The translations under genes were made by a program, and so were the position numbers. Of a stretch of 64,000 bases of DNA, positions 9,472 to 17,490 are shown piece after piece. Source of the DNA: Shewanella maritima (lineage in GTDB: Bacteria; Pseudomonadota; Gammaproteobacteria; Enterobacterales; Shewanellaceae); assembly GCF_004295345.1 (NCBI RefSeq), contig NZ_CP036200.1, positions 2,717,001-2,781,000 on the forward strand, in the 5' to 3' direction. Below the pieces are notes generated by a model. It had not been told where the DNA came from and did no database searches. It worked only from the letters and a program-made list of their open reading frames with translations. Positions within the stretch are counted from its first letter, which is position 1; the number at the start of each line of letters is the position of its first letter.

Positions 9472-9816
9472 TCACAAAGCCGCAATCACGCCCCAGCTCA
9501 CCACTAATAACACCGCTAAGGCTTTAGCTAGCGGAGTGAACTGACTGGTATAGATTGGTTGTTCAAACTCAACAGGTTCAAGCTCAGCGGCTTGTTGATT
9601 TTGCTTAGCTTTAATCTGCGCTTTGCGCTGCTTATCGCGTGTTCTAGCCTTGGCTTTTTGCTGCTTTTTATACTCAGCAATGCCTTTCTCGATACCTGCG
9701 GCAATCAGTTTAGTTTGCTCTTTGGTTTGCCCTGGTTTTTGGTTGGCTTTAGCAACCGCCATCGCTTGTTGTTTCGTCTCATCTGAAATAGCATTTGCGC
9801 TGCGATCTTTCTTCAT
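9472..9816 (-). CDS. DUF2956 family protein
   Basis: 114 residues. The N-terminal two thirds are very basic and Gln/Lys/Ala rich (DETKQQAMAVAKANQKPGQTKEQTK pattern), and a single C-terminal membrane helix (residues about 95-113) ends the chain. This is the layout of the DUF2956 family, common in Shewanella and Vibrio, function unknown. Its start overlaps the stop of trmL by one base (TAATG), so the two are co-translated. Confidence 0.75.
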   Translation of the reverse strand: MKKDRSANAISDETKQQAMAVAKANQKPGQTKEQTKLIAAGIEKGIAEYKKQQKAKARTRDKQRKAQIKAKQNQQAAELEPVEFEQPIYTSQFTPLAKALAVLLVVSWGVIAAL

Positions 9817-10280
9817 TACAGTGCTCCTTCATAACCCATTTGACGCCAAGCCTCATAGCTAATAATTGCCACCGAGTTAGACAAGTTTAAGCTGCGTGAT
9901 GTGCCAGACATAGGAATACGTAAACGCTGCTCTAACGGCGTGTTGTTGATCACATCCATTGGCAGACCACGAGTTTCAGGGCCAAACAGCAGCACGTCAT
10001 CTTTTTTAAACTCAATCTCACTGTGCGGGCGGCTGCCTTTGGTGGTGCAAGCCATGATACGTTTACCTGCCATGGCCTTGGCAAAGGCTTCAAAGTTCTT
10101 GTGGCGAGTCACATTGGTGAGATCTTTATAATCCAAACCAGCGCGGCGAAGCTTTTTTTCTTCAAGGTCGAAACCGAGTGGCTCAATCAGGTGTAACTGC
10201 GAGCCATTATTGGCGCATAGGCGAATAATATTACCCGTGTTTGGGGCAATTTCAGGTTCAAATAAAGCAATATGGAACAT
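9816..10280 (-). CDS. trmL: tRNA (cytidine/uridine-2'-O-)-methyltransferase TrmL
   Basis: 154 residues, a minimal SPOUT methyltransferase. Family motifs seen are N-terminal [18 protein letters not shown], the middle [11 protein letters not shown], and C-terminal [18 protein letters not shown] that forms the SAM-binding knot. TrmL methylates the ribose of nucleotide 34 in the wobble position of tRNA-Leu isoacceptors. Length and motifs match E. coli TrmL (157 residues). Confidence 0.93.
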   Translation of the reverse strand: MFHIALFEPEIAPNTGNIIRLCANNGSQLHLIEPLGFDLEEKKLRRAGLDYKDLTNVTRHKNFEAFAKAMAGKRIMACTTKGSRPHSEIEFKKDDVLLFGPETRGLPMDVINNTPLEQRLRIPMSGTSRSLNLSNSVAIISYEAWRQMGYEGAL

Positions 10281-10362
10281 GGCGCTCTCGTTGACGACTT
10301 TAAAGAGCGGCGATTATAGCCAATTGAGGGGGTAAATGGTATCTGCCCAGAAGGCAGCAGCG

Positions 10363-11121
10363 CTAGTAAAAGCTAAAAGGTCCGTTAGCTTGAGCACCCG
10401 GTTTGAGGTTTACCTTGTCGGTGTCTTTAGTGAAGGTTTTAGATGGGAATCCTTGGGCTTCGAGGATTTTAATCGCGTTTTTGCTGATGTCGCATTGATT
10501 GTTGAACCACAAACCCACGGGAAATTCACGGTAGGTTTTCATTGATGGTTGGATTAGCGCTGAAGACAGGTTCATATTGTCGGCGGCAAATTCGACTGCG
10601 GCTGTGTCACCATAGATGTAGTCAACGCGGCTTTTAAGTAGTAAAGATACGGCCTGAGGTAATGACTCAACTAAAAACAGCTCTGCCCCTTGCTCAACAA
10701 AGCTTTTGGTGACGCCTTTTGGGGCTATCATTCTCAATTGTGCGACGACCTTGCCGTCTAATTCATCTCCAACAAACTCGTTAGCTTCCAATAGACGGTG
10801 AAGTCTCAGTTTAACAAGCTCTTGTTTGGTGATCACCAATGTGTGATCTGGCGTAGCAGGAATAGGGGGATGAAAACTGGCGCACCAATTTTGTGTATTT
10901 ACCTCTTTTAATGCCCGCGCGGCAGACAAGAAGTTGGCATTGATATTGATTTGTGTGCCGCTAAATGCGCGTTCGATCAACTGATAAGACTCACCGTAAT
11001 TAGGCAGCTTCTCGTCAATATAGGGCGGATAGTTGATGGCGATAATGTCTAACTGCTGAGAGTTAGCATTAGCCTTTGCCGCCAATATTAGTATTGAGAT
11101 GATTACAAGTAAACGTGCCAT
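10363..11121 (-). CDS. periplasmic solute-binding protein, type 3 family-like
   Basis: 252 residues with a signal peptide (1-19, ending KANA). The body fits the SBP_bac_3 family (opening IIAINYPPYID, closing with YREFPVGLWFN), but no permease or ATPase genes are adjacent. Many stand-alone proteins of this family occur in Shewanella. They may bind amino acids or other small ligands for sensing rather than uptake. Ligand unknown. Confidence 0.7.
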   Translation of the reverse strand: MARLLVIISILILAAKANANSQQLDIIAINYPPYIDEKLPNYGESYQLIERAFSGTQININANFLSAARALKEVNTQNWCASFHPPIPATPDHTLVITKQELVKLRLHRLLEANEFVGDELDGKVVAQLRMIAPKGVTKSFVEQGAELFLVESLPQAVSLLLKSRVDYIYGDTAAVEFAADNMNLSSALIQPSMKTYREFPVGLWFNNQCDISKNAIKILEAQGFPSKTFTKDTDKVNLKPGAQANGPFSFY

Positions 11122-11237
11122 GAGTCAGTAAAATTATGAAAATTAACATAATCATAACACTCATTTCTTGAATGGATACACGTTGTACGGATATTTTTTG
11201 TAGTGCCTATGTAATGTTAGCCTAAGTGTCAGGTCAT

Positions 11238-12596
11238 TTAGCGTGGCAAGCTAATGGTGACACATAAGCCATGGGGCGTGGCATTGGTTGCTGTAATTTC
11301 GCCCTTATGGGCTTGCACCGCAGCCTGAGTGATCGCAAGGCCGAGTCCCCAACCGCCAGATTCTCTATCGCGCGCAGAGTCTGGGCGGTAAAAGGGTGCA
11401 AATATCGCTTCTAGCTCTTGCTCATCAATGCCAGGGCCGTCATCACTCACGATTATCTTTATATCATTTTCAAGCTCATGGGCTGTAATGGTGACTTGGC
11501 TGTTGGCATAGCGAATTGCGTTGCGCAGTAAGTTCTCTATTGCTCTTGCTAGGGCTTTAGGTTGATGGTTAAAGCGTAGCGAGTCAGGAATATGAATATT
11601 CAGCGTTTTTTGCTGTTGCTCTGCTTCAAACTCAGCATCGTCAAGCACCTGACTGAGAGATTCGCTGAGTTCTATGTCCATTACTGGTGCAGAAGCATTA
11701 AGGCGAATACGCGATAGGCTTAGTAGCTCGCCAATTAGGTCATCAAGCTGCTCTGCTTCATAGCTAATGCGGTCAAATTCATCAATATGTTGGTGTTTCT
11801 TGCGCGCTAGTGCCAGTGACAGTTGCAAGCGTGTAAGTGGTGTGCGCAGCTCATGAGATATGTCGCCCATTAGCCGCTGCTGACTCTTTACCATAGTCTC
11901 AATTGAGTCTGCCATGCCGTTAAATGCAATCGCGAGCTCGCCCATTTCATCAACCCGCTTAGTAGTAGCTTTATCTACACGGCTGGTTAGATCTCCAGCA
12001 GCCAAGGCGTTAGCACTGTGTTTGAGGCTACGAAGCGGCTTACCTAAATACCAGGCGAGCAGGCCACAGATTAAACCTGATAGACCGATAGCCATGATGG
12101 CTGTCAGCAGCTTGTTGTCGCTAAAGAAGAAAAACCAGGGCTTAGGGTGATGTTCAGGAAAGCGGCCATAAACTAAATAGTTCTCGCCGTTGGCAACAAA
12201 CTTGTGGGGGCCAAACATAAGTTGGTCGCGAAACTGATGGCTTATGGGCTGGCCAGCTTCTTCTGCCATTAGAATAAACTTACGTAGCGCCCGACTTGGG
12301 CGGCGTGAGTTAAGTACATGGCCTTGTTCATTGGTAAGATAAAAGCGGATCGGCCCATGCTCGTTAGAGCGCCATTTGGTCAGCTTTTTAATATCTTCTT
12401 GATCAAGTCCCGGCGGCATGTCTTGCATACGCTCGGCAAAGCGATCAAGCACAAACTCTAGTCTTGGTGGCAGTGGTTTGCGGTCGTGACGCTCCTGAAT
12501 CAATGGTAGCAAGGCAAACATGCCGATCAGTAATGAGCTGCATAACCAAAAACCAAGGAGTAACTTGACGAATAAGCGGCTGACAGGGCTTTTCAT
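11238..12596 (-). CDS. cpxA: envelope-stress sensor histidine kinase CpxA
   Basis: 452 residues: TM1 (8-32), periplasmic sensor (33-160), TM2 (163-184), HAMP (185-238), HisKA with phospho-acceptor H248 in GDISHELRTPL, and a HATPase domain with DDGPGID and GGWGLGLAI boxes. It lies 3 bp downstream of cpxR on the same strand. CpxA detects misfolded envelope proteins, is held off by CpxP in enterobacteria, and phosphorylates CpxR. The Spy/CpxP-like gene and CpxR box nearby support the assignment. Confidence 0.9.
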   Translation of the reverse strand: MKSPVSRLFVKLLLGFWLCSSLLIGMFALLPLIQERHDRKPLPPRLEFVLDRFAERMQDMPPGLDQEDIKKLTKWRSNEHGPIRFYLTNEQGHVLNSRRPSRALRKFILMAEEAGQPISHQFRDQLMFGPHKFVANGENYLVYGRFPEHHPKPWFFFFSDNKLLTAIMAIGLSGLICGLLAWYLGKPLRSLKHSANALAAGDLTSRVDKATTKRVDEMGELAIAFNGMADSIETMVKSQQRLMGDISHELRTPLTRLQLSLALARKKHQHIDEFDRISYEAEQLDDLIGELLSLSRIRLNASAPVMDIELSESLSQVLDDAEFEAEQQQKTLNIHIPDSLRFNHQPKALARAIENLLRNAIRYANSQVTITAHELENDIKIIVSDDGPGIDEQELEAIFAPFYRPDSARDRESGGWGLGLAITQAAVQAHKGEITATNATPHGLCVTISLPR

Positions 12597-12599
12597 GGC

Positions 12600-13286
12600 T
12601 TAGGTTATCCAGATATAACCTTTGCCGCGCAATGTTTTTACGCGAGGGCGCCCGTCGCTGCGCTCAGGAATTTTCTTACGTACATTGGATAAGTGCATGT
12701 CGATACTGCGGTCAAACGGCATCAACTTTTTGCCTAACACCAGCTCAGATAAAATCTCTTTGGTCATTAGCTCGCCGGCATTGCTGACTAGCTGATAAAG
12801 CAAAGAAAACTCTGTGCCAGTTAGATTGATAGGTATTTCGTTGCAGAACACTTCTTGACGATTTTTATCCAGCACTAGGTCGCCAAAGCTGATGTTATCT
12901 TGCTGGGTGTGATTGTCATTACTGCCTTGCGAGCGGCGCAAAATCGCCTTGATACGCGCAATGAGTTCGCGGTCGTTGAACGGTTTTGGTAGGTAGTCGT
13001 CTGCGCCAATTTCTAAACCGACCACTCGGTCAATTTCATCGCCACGTGCGGTAAGCATTAGCACTGGGGTGCTGGTGTCTTTACGCAGTTCCTTTAATAC
13101 TTCAAATCCGTTGAGTTTAGGCAACATTACATCAAGTAAGATCAAATCGTACTGAGATTGGCGCGCCATATCTAAACCTTGCTGGCCGTCATAAGCCTGG
13201 TTAAGCTCAAAGCCTTCAAGTTCGAGGAGTTGTGTCAGTAATTCAGATAAACCTAGGTCATCGTCAACAAGCAAAATGCGGTTCAT
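12600..13286 (-). CDS. cpxR: response regulator CpxR
   Basis: 228 residues from the ATG at 13286. That start is chosen over an upstream one because GAGG precedes it at the right distance and the receiver begins at once (MNRILLVDDD). Receiver with the phospho-acceptor Asp in LILLDVMLPKLNG, then an OmpR-type winged helix (TGTEFSLLYQLVSNAG ... DMHLSNVRKKI ... TLRGKGYIW). Phosphorylated CpxR binds GTAAA-N5-GTAAA; a perfect copy lies at 15270-15284. Two copies of a repeat element lie just upstream of the gene. Confidence 0.93.
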   Translation of the reverse strand: MNRILLVDDDLGLSELLTQLLELEGFELNQAYDGQQGLDMARQSQYDLILLDVMLPKLNGFEVLKELRKDTSTPVLMLTARGDEIDRVVGLEIGADDYLPKPFNDRELIARIKAILRRSQGSNDNHTQQDNISFGDLVLDKNRQEVFCNEIPINLTGTEFSLLYQLVSNAGELMTKEILSELVLGKKLMPFDRSIDMHLSNVRKKIPERSDGRPRVKTLRGKGYIWIT

Positions 13287-13342
13287 TAGGATCCTCAACG
13301 CAGGTATTAATAATGCAAGATACCCATTGATTAGGGGCGTCG

Positions 13343-13388
13343 ATACCAATCAACACAAGTATGTACGCTTATTTATCCTGATTGGTAT
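13343..13388. repeat. 46-bp short copy of the ATACCAAT repeat element
   Basis: Begins ATACCAAT and ends ATTGGTAT. The left 20 bases (ending CACAAGTATGT) and right end (CTTATTTATCC) match the two ends of the full element at 13446-13607, as if about 115 bp of the middle were deleted. Same orientation as the full copy 57 bp away. Confidence 0.75.
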
Positions 13389-13445
13389 TGAAACTGTAGC
13401 GCAATGCTGACCCAGAAGGAATCAACATTGCACTGCTTTACATAA

Positions 13446-13607
13446 ATACCAATTAGCACAAGTATGTGATCATTCTTACTGGTTAAAATCACTTATAACT
13501 TCGTTATAAATTTTGAAGCTAGAACAACTAGCTTGCTGCAATTTATGCCTTGTTCTAATCGATTTTTCCTGCGTAATCTCTGATCACTAACTTATCCCAA
13601 TTGGTAT
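13446..13607. repeat. 162-bp palindromic-ended repeat element (MITE-like), copy 2
   Basis: Terminal inverted repeats ATACCAATT / AATTGGTAT. The sequence is about 85 percent identical by eye to the reverse complement of 29861-30020, over the whole length. Shared blocks include AGCACAAGTATGTGATCATT, CTTATAACTTCGTTA and TTTTCCTGCGTAATCTCTGA. No coding capacity. It sits between cpxR and the 3' end of the thioredoxin-like gene. Confidence 0.9.
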
Positions 13608-13616
13608 AAGCGGCGA

Positions 13617-15023
13617 TTATTTCTTATCGCGAAGGATGTAGCGTTTAGCCTTGTTGACGACAAAGGTTAGGACAATCGACATTAGGATTAAGCCAATTGA
13701 AATAACCGGGTTTTGCATTGAGTTAGGGTCAAGTACCAGCATGCTACCTAAACCAAACATCATGATGCCTGACATGAGCTTAAGTACTTCACCTTCTTTT
13801 TCAGTTAGCTTGCGCTTACCTAAAGTAGCCGAGAAGGCAATCACGATGGCAGCGAGTGGAATAACGTAAACCACGTTGTAAGCCACCAGGTACATGTAGC
13901 GCTCAGCAGTGTCCAGGCCAGACATCGACAATACCGAGGTGTAGATCATCGGGAAGCCGGCTGTACAAAGTAGTTCGTAAGCGTTAGCCAAAATCGCCAG
14001 TACAGTTGAGCCAACAATCATAGTAGGCAGTGAGCTGGCTTTTGACAGCTTGCCCATACGTTTGATTAAGCTGCCACGGTTTTCTACCGACATCGACAAG
14101 CTAACGTCACCTCGGCCAAAGAAGTAATCTTTCATGTTCACCACAGCAGCAATCAAGGCGAGAATACCGGCACAGGTAATAATGATGCCACCGTCACCGC
14201 CACCAAGTAGTTGGAATAGATTCAACCAGGCGCTCATAAAGATGAAGTAAATAAAGCCTGAGAAGAATACGAAAATACCGCCAACCAGTAACATGCGTTT
14301 GCGACTACCTGCGTTAACCATGATGCTAAGCAAGAATAGCAATACGAAGAATGCACATGGGTTGAATGCATCCACACCTGCTAGGACCACAGTAAGTAGT
14401 GGTAGTGACATCTTGTCTGGCTGTACAGCACCGATCAGTGGAATGTCTACTGGCTGCACTGATGGCGCAGGTGATACGCCCATACCGCAAGTACCAGCGG
14501 CTTCAGGATCTGCCGATGTGTCAGAACAGGTACCAAATAGTGGTTCTTCTTCGGTTGATGCCTCGGCGAAGTAGTCATCTAGCTGAGTGGTAATATTGGG
14601 TGTACCGCCAGCTTTTTGGTAACAAGCTTCTAAGCGCTCCATGATGTAACGGCCTGTGACATCATGGTTGTTATAGCCGACAACGGCTTCACCACAAATG
14701 GCAAAATAAGGTACTGAGCGTGGCTCAACACCTGTCATTTTGCCCACTTCCATCAGTTTATCAACAGTGCCGTCAGCGCTAATTAAGTAGTCGTGGAGTT
14801 CAATCCAGTCGATTCGCTCTGCTAGCGCATCAATAAACGGATGCGCTTCTTTACAGTGAGGGCAAGTTTGCGACCAAAAGAAGTGCAGTTTTACCTTGGG
14901 TTCGCCATTGGCTTGTTGCTCAACCCAAAAGTCATTGTTTACATCTTGGGCTTTCACTTCACCAGTAAGTGCGAAGCTAAGCGCTGAAACAAAAATCAAA
15001 ATACTGACAAGCAGTCTGTTCAT
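13617..15023 (-). CDS. thioredoxin-DsbD-like membrane thiol oxidoreductase
   Basis: 468 residues from the ATG at 15023, chosen because GAGG precedes it and a signal peptide follows directly (1-25). A periplasmic thioredoxin-like domain has C54-P-H-C57. A linker with extra cysteines leads to six to eight membrane helices from about residue 205. The membrane part has single cysteines in FNPCAFF (C223) and LLCTAGFP (C353), the pair used by DsbD/CcdA-type electron carriers. It probably passes electrons from the cytoplasm to a periplasmic thiol domain; the order (Trx first, membrane part last) is the reverse of DsbD. The divergent neighbour is Spy-like, and both may be under CpxR. Confidence 0.75.
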   Translation of the reverse strand: MNRLLVSILIFVSALSFALTGEVKAQDVNNDFWVEQQANGEPKVKLHFFWSQTCPHCKEAHPFIDALAERIDWIELHDYLISADGTVDKLMEVGKMTGVEPRSVPYFAICGEAVVGYNNHDVTGRYIMERLEACYQKAGGTPNITTQLDDYFAEASTEEEPLFGTCSDTSADPEAAGTCGMGVSPAPSVQPVDIPLIGAVQPDKMSLPLLTVVLAGVDAFNPCAFFVLLFLLSIMVNAGSRKRMLLVGGIFVFFSGFIYFIFMSAWLNLFQLLGGGDGGIIITCAGILALIAAVVNMKDYFFGRGDVSLSMSVENRGSLIKRMGKLSKASSLPTMIVGSTVLAILANAYELLCTAGFPMIYTSVLSMSGLDTAERYMYLVAYNVVYVIPLAAIVIAFSATLGKRKLTEKEGEVLKLMSGIMMFGLGSMLVLDPNSMQNPVISIGLILMSIVLTFVVNKAKRYILRDKK

Positions 15024-15269
15024 TATGAACCTCGAGAAATATCTATGTGTGACTATTTTATGCCGAAGCAATGGTCAATAAATTAGAAATTAAGCAATTC
15101 GTTAACTAGCTCGCATAAAACCGAGCAGCAGCGTTAGAAAGTGGGTAATTCATGCTGAATACGACTGGTGGACTGAGTAAGAGGTTAAAAAGTTCAGCTA
15201 GTTAGTTGGTTTTTATTGATAGTGTGAGCACGCGCAGTTTTATGATTGTAACAATCTTGCTTGGGTTAC

Positions 15270-15284
15270 TTTACGTTGCTTTAC
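15270..15284 (-). promoter_or_regulatory. CpxR-binding box
   Basis: TTTACGTTGCTTTAC, i.e. GTAAA-N5-GTAAA on the minus strand, a perfect match to the enterobacterial CpxR consensus. It lies 118 bp before the Spy-like start and 247 bp before the thioredoxin-like start, in the 378-bp region between the two divergent genes. No other gene is seen in that region. Confidence 0.75.
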
Positions 15285-15401
15285 TATTTGCACACCCTGT
15301 TTGACATTGCAGCTTCTACAATGGTCACCAAGTTAAGCAAATATGCTTCAACCAAATACATTCTTGACCAAAAAGAGTTTTGACCAAAAGAGGAAGCCGT
15401 T

Positions 15402-15881
15402 ATGAAAACACCTTTATCGATTGCTACAGCCATTGCTTTAGTTGTGGGCACCAGTTTTGTACTTCCTGTGTCAGCAGAGAATACCCAAACTGAAACTGCG
15501 CAAGAAATGAAAATGGAAAAGCGTAAGCATCACAAGCGTGGTGGCATGCACAAAATGCTACGAAAGCTAGATTTGACCGAAGAGCAAAAAACTCAGGTTA
15601 AAACCATAGTGCAGAAATACAAGCCAGAAATGACAGATGCCGAGCGTGAAGCTAAGAAAGCGGATAAGCAAGCACGCAAGCAAGAAGTCATTGCACTGGT
15701 TACCGCACCGCAATTTGACGAAAGCCAAGCACAAGCCATTGTAGAAGCTGGCCAAGCTAATCATCAGCAAAAGATGCTTGATCAACTGCGTATGCAAAAT
15801 GAGATTTACCAAATCTTGGATTCAGATCAGCAAGCTAAGTTTCAAGAAATGCTTGAGCGCGGTAAAAAGCGTCGCCGCTAA
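15402..15881 (+). CDS. Spy/CpxP-family periplasmic protein (LTxxQ)
   Basis: 159 residues: signal peptide (1-25, ending VSA), then a His/Lys-rich stretch (40-51), the family motif LTEEQ (58-62), and a strongly charged helical body to the end (KKRRR). The family contains the ATP-independent chaperone Spy and the CpxA inhibitor CpxP. The second LTxxQ copy is not clear. Shine-Dalgarno AGAGGAAG. A perfect CpxR box upstream and cpxRA 2 kb away support membership of the Cpx regulon. Confidence 0.8.
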   Translation: MKTPLSIATAIALVVGTSFVLPVSAENTQTETAQEMKMEKRKHHKRGGMHKMLRKLDLTEEQKTQVKTIVQKYKPEMTDAEREAKKADKQARKQEVIALVTAPQFDESQAQAIVEAGQANHQQKMLDQLRMQNEIYQILDSDQQAKFQEMLERGKKRRR

Positions 15882-16027
15882 GCTAGTACAGCTAAGTTAG
15901 TACAGTTAAGCGAATCGCATAAGGCGCTAGCGAATTAACATTTAGTTTAATCGCATCCCCAAATTTACCAATGATTCTCCCCAGACGTTGGTAAAGTCGC
16001 TAGGTACTCATCTCATCTAGCGGCGCT

Positions 16028-16059
16028 AAACGGCCACAAACATCAGTTTGTGGCCGTTT
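16028..16059 (+). terminator. strong hairpin, probable terminator
   Basis: Perfect 14-bp stem AAACGGCCACAAAC / GTTTGTGGCCGTTT with loop ATCA, 146 bp after the Spy-like gene. The following T tract is weak. Confidence 0.6.
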
Positions 16060-16111
16060 GCTATTTACGACTCGCCCGACTTTTCGATTATTGCAATCGA
16101 TTCAAACTGGT

Positions 16112-16315
16112 ATTTAACCTGAACTCGGGATAAGGAAGTGCCAATGGCTCTTTGGCCCTGGGTTATACTTAGCACTATGTTTCTAGCGAGATAGTTTTGT
16201 TTAGTTCAAGGCGAAGCTGCGCGTAAATAGCTAGTCTATTGCAAGTAGCTTCAACGCAGAAGTAGGCAAAAATAGCCGTTAGAAACCGATTTATTATCTC
16301 GAGCTCAGGTTATAT
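16112..16315. repeat. 204-bp element with 22-bp terminal inverted repeats
   Basis: The left end (16112-16133, ATTTAACCTGAACTCGGGATAA) and the reverse complement of the right end (16294-16315) agree at 19 of 22 bases. The interior is non-coding. Structure suggests a non-autonomous mobile repeat, different from the ATACCAAT family. No second copy was noticed in this window. Confidence 0.6.
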
Positions 16316-16398
16316 CTAAGTAAAGCTACTGGCTTAACTTGCCTGCCACCGTTAAGCTTTTATTAACTCCGCACTTAAATCTTTGTTGGATAACGCTG

Positions 16399-17274
16399 AT
16401 GTCTGCACAACCTGATTCTGAATATGACTTTTGGGTCAAACTTGCTAGCCGCGCTGCAGTGGCAACAGCCATTACCCTAATTACCATTAAGTTGATTGCC
16501 TGGCTGCATTCAGGCTCGGCGAGTATGTTGGCGTCTTTGACCGACTCGGTTGCCGATACATTGGCATCAGTGGTGAATTTTATCGCCATCCGTTATGCCA
16601 TTTTACCCGCTGATGCCGATCATCGTTTTGGTCATGGTAAGGCAGAACCGCTAGCTGCATTAGCTCAATCGGCATTTATTCTCGGCTCGGCATTTCTATT
16701 GTTGTTCTATGGTGGTGATAGGTTGATTAACCCTGTGCCAGTCAATCAGGCAACTTTGGGCATTATTGTGTCGGTTATTGCCATTGTGCTCACGCTAGCG
16801 TTGGTGATGCTTCAAAAAAGGGCGCTGGAGAAAACCAACAGCACTGTGGTTGAGGCGGACTCTTTGCATTATAAGTCTGACTTATTGCTCAATGGCGCAG
16901 TATTGCTGGCTTTGGTACTGGCGCAATATGGCTGGTGGTGGGCTGATGGCTTGTTTGCCATCGCAATAGCCTTGTTTATTGGTCAGCAAGCTATTGATTT
17001 AGGTTTTCGCTCGATTCAAACCTTGTTAGACCGCGAGCTAGATGAAGCAACGCGTCAGCAAATCATAGATACAGTTAAGGCTCATAAGCAAGTGAGCGGT
17101 GTGCATGACCTACGCACAAGGGAGGCGGGAAAAACCACCTTTGTGCAAATGCATTTAGAGATAGATGGTGAGCTTAGTTTACGTGCAGCTCATAAAATTG
17201 CAGATGAGGTGGAATCGAGCGTGGCAGCCTTGTTTGACGATGCTGAGGTGATAGTCCATCAAGACCCGACGTGA
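16399..17274 (+). CDS. fieF: cation diffusion facilitator FieF
   Basis: 291 residues from the ATG at 16399; this start gives the same N-terminus length as E. coli FieF, while longer versions add unrelated residues. Six membrane helices; metal-site motifs SLTDSVADT (helix 2) and DSLHYKSDLLLNGA (helix 5); HRFGHGKAEPLAALAQ between; and a cytoplasmic domain with GVHDLRTREAGKTTFVQMHLEID. It exports Zn(II)/Fe(II) in exchange for protons. Confidence 0.92.
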   Translation: MSAQPDSEYDFWVKLASRAAVATAITLITIKLIAWLHSGSASMLASLTDSVADTLASVVNFIAIRYAILPADADHRFGHGKAEPLAALAQSAFILGSAFLLLFYGGDRLINPVPVNQATLGIIVSVIAIVLTLALVMLQKRALEKTNSTVVEADSLHYKSDLLLNGAVLLALVLAQYGWWWADGLFAIAIALFIGQQAIDLGFRSIQTLLDRELDEATRQQIIDTVKAHKQVSGVHDLRTREAGKTTFVQMHLEIDGELSLRAAHKIADEVESSVAALFDDAEVIVHQDPT

Positions 17275-17490
17275 TGCAAGGCGGCTAGCTAAGGACAAAC
17301 GAACTTTGATGGTGCAAGACGCCGTAAAATCATCCATGATGGCTCCACTTTAGCATCCCTTCTAAAGAGGCTTGCTTCCTCAAAGTTCATTTATACCTCA
17401 TAAAAACGTGCAATAAATGTTCATGAACGGCTAGCTATTTAATGGCTACCATCTACTCGTAGCGGTCTATTCGCGGCTATTTGCTTGTAA

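Noticed and set aside
17285..17455. Intergenic stretch with GAACTTTGA / TCAAAGTTC arms and repeated GGCTAGC
   Set aside because: Only 9-bp arms, no clear ends and no second copy seen; too weak to call an element.
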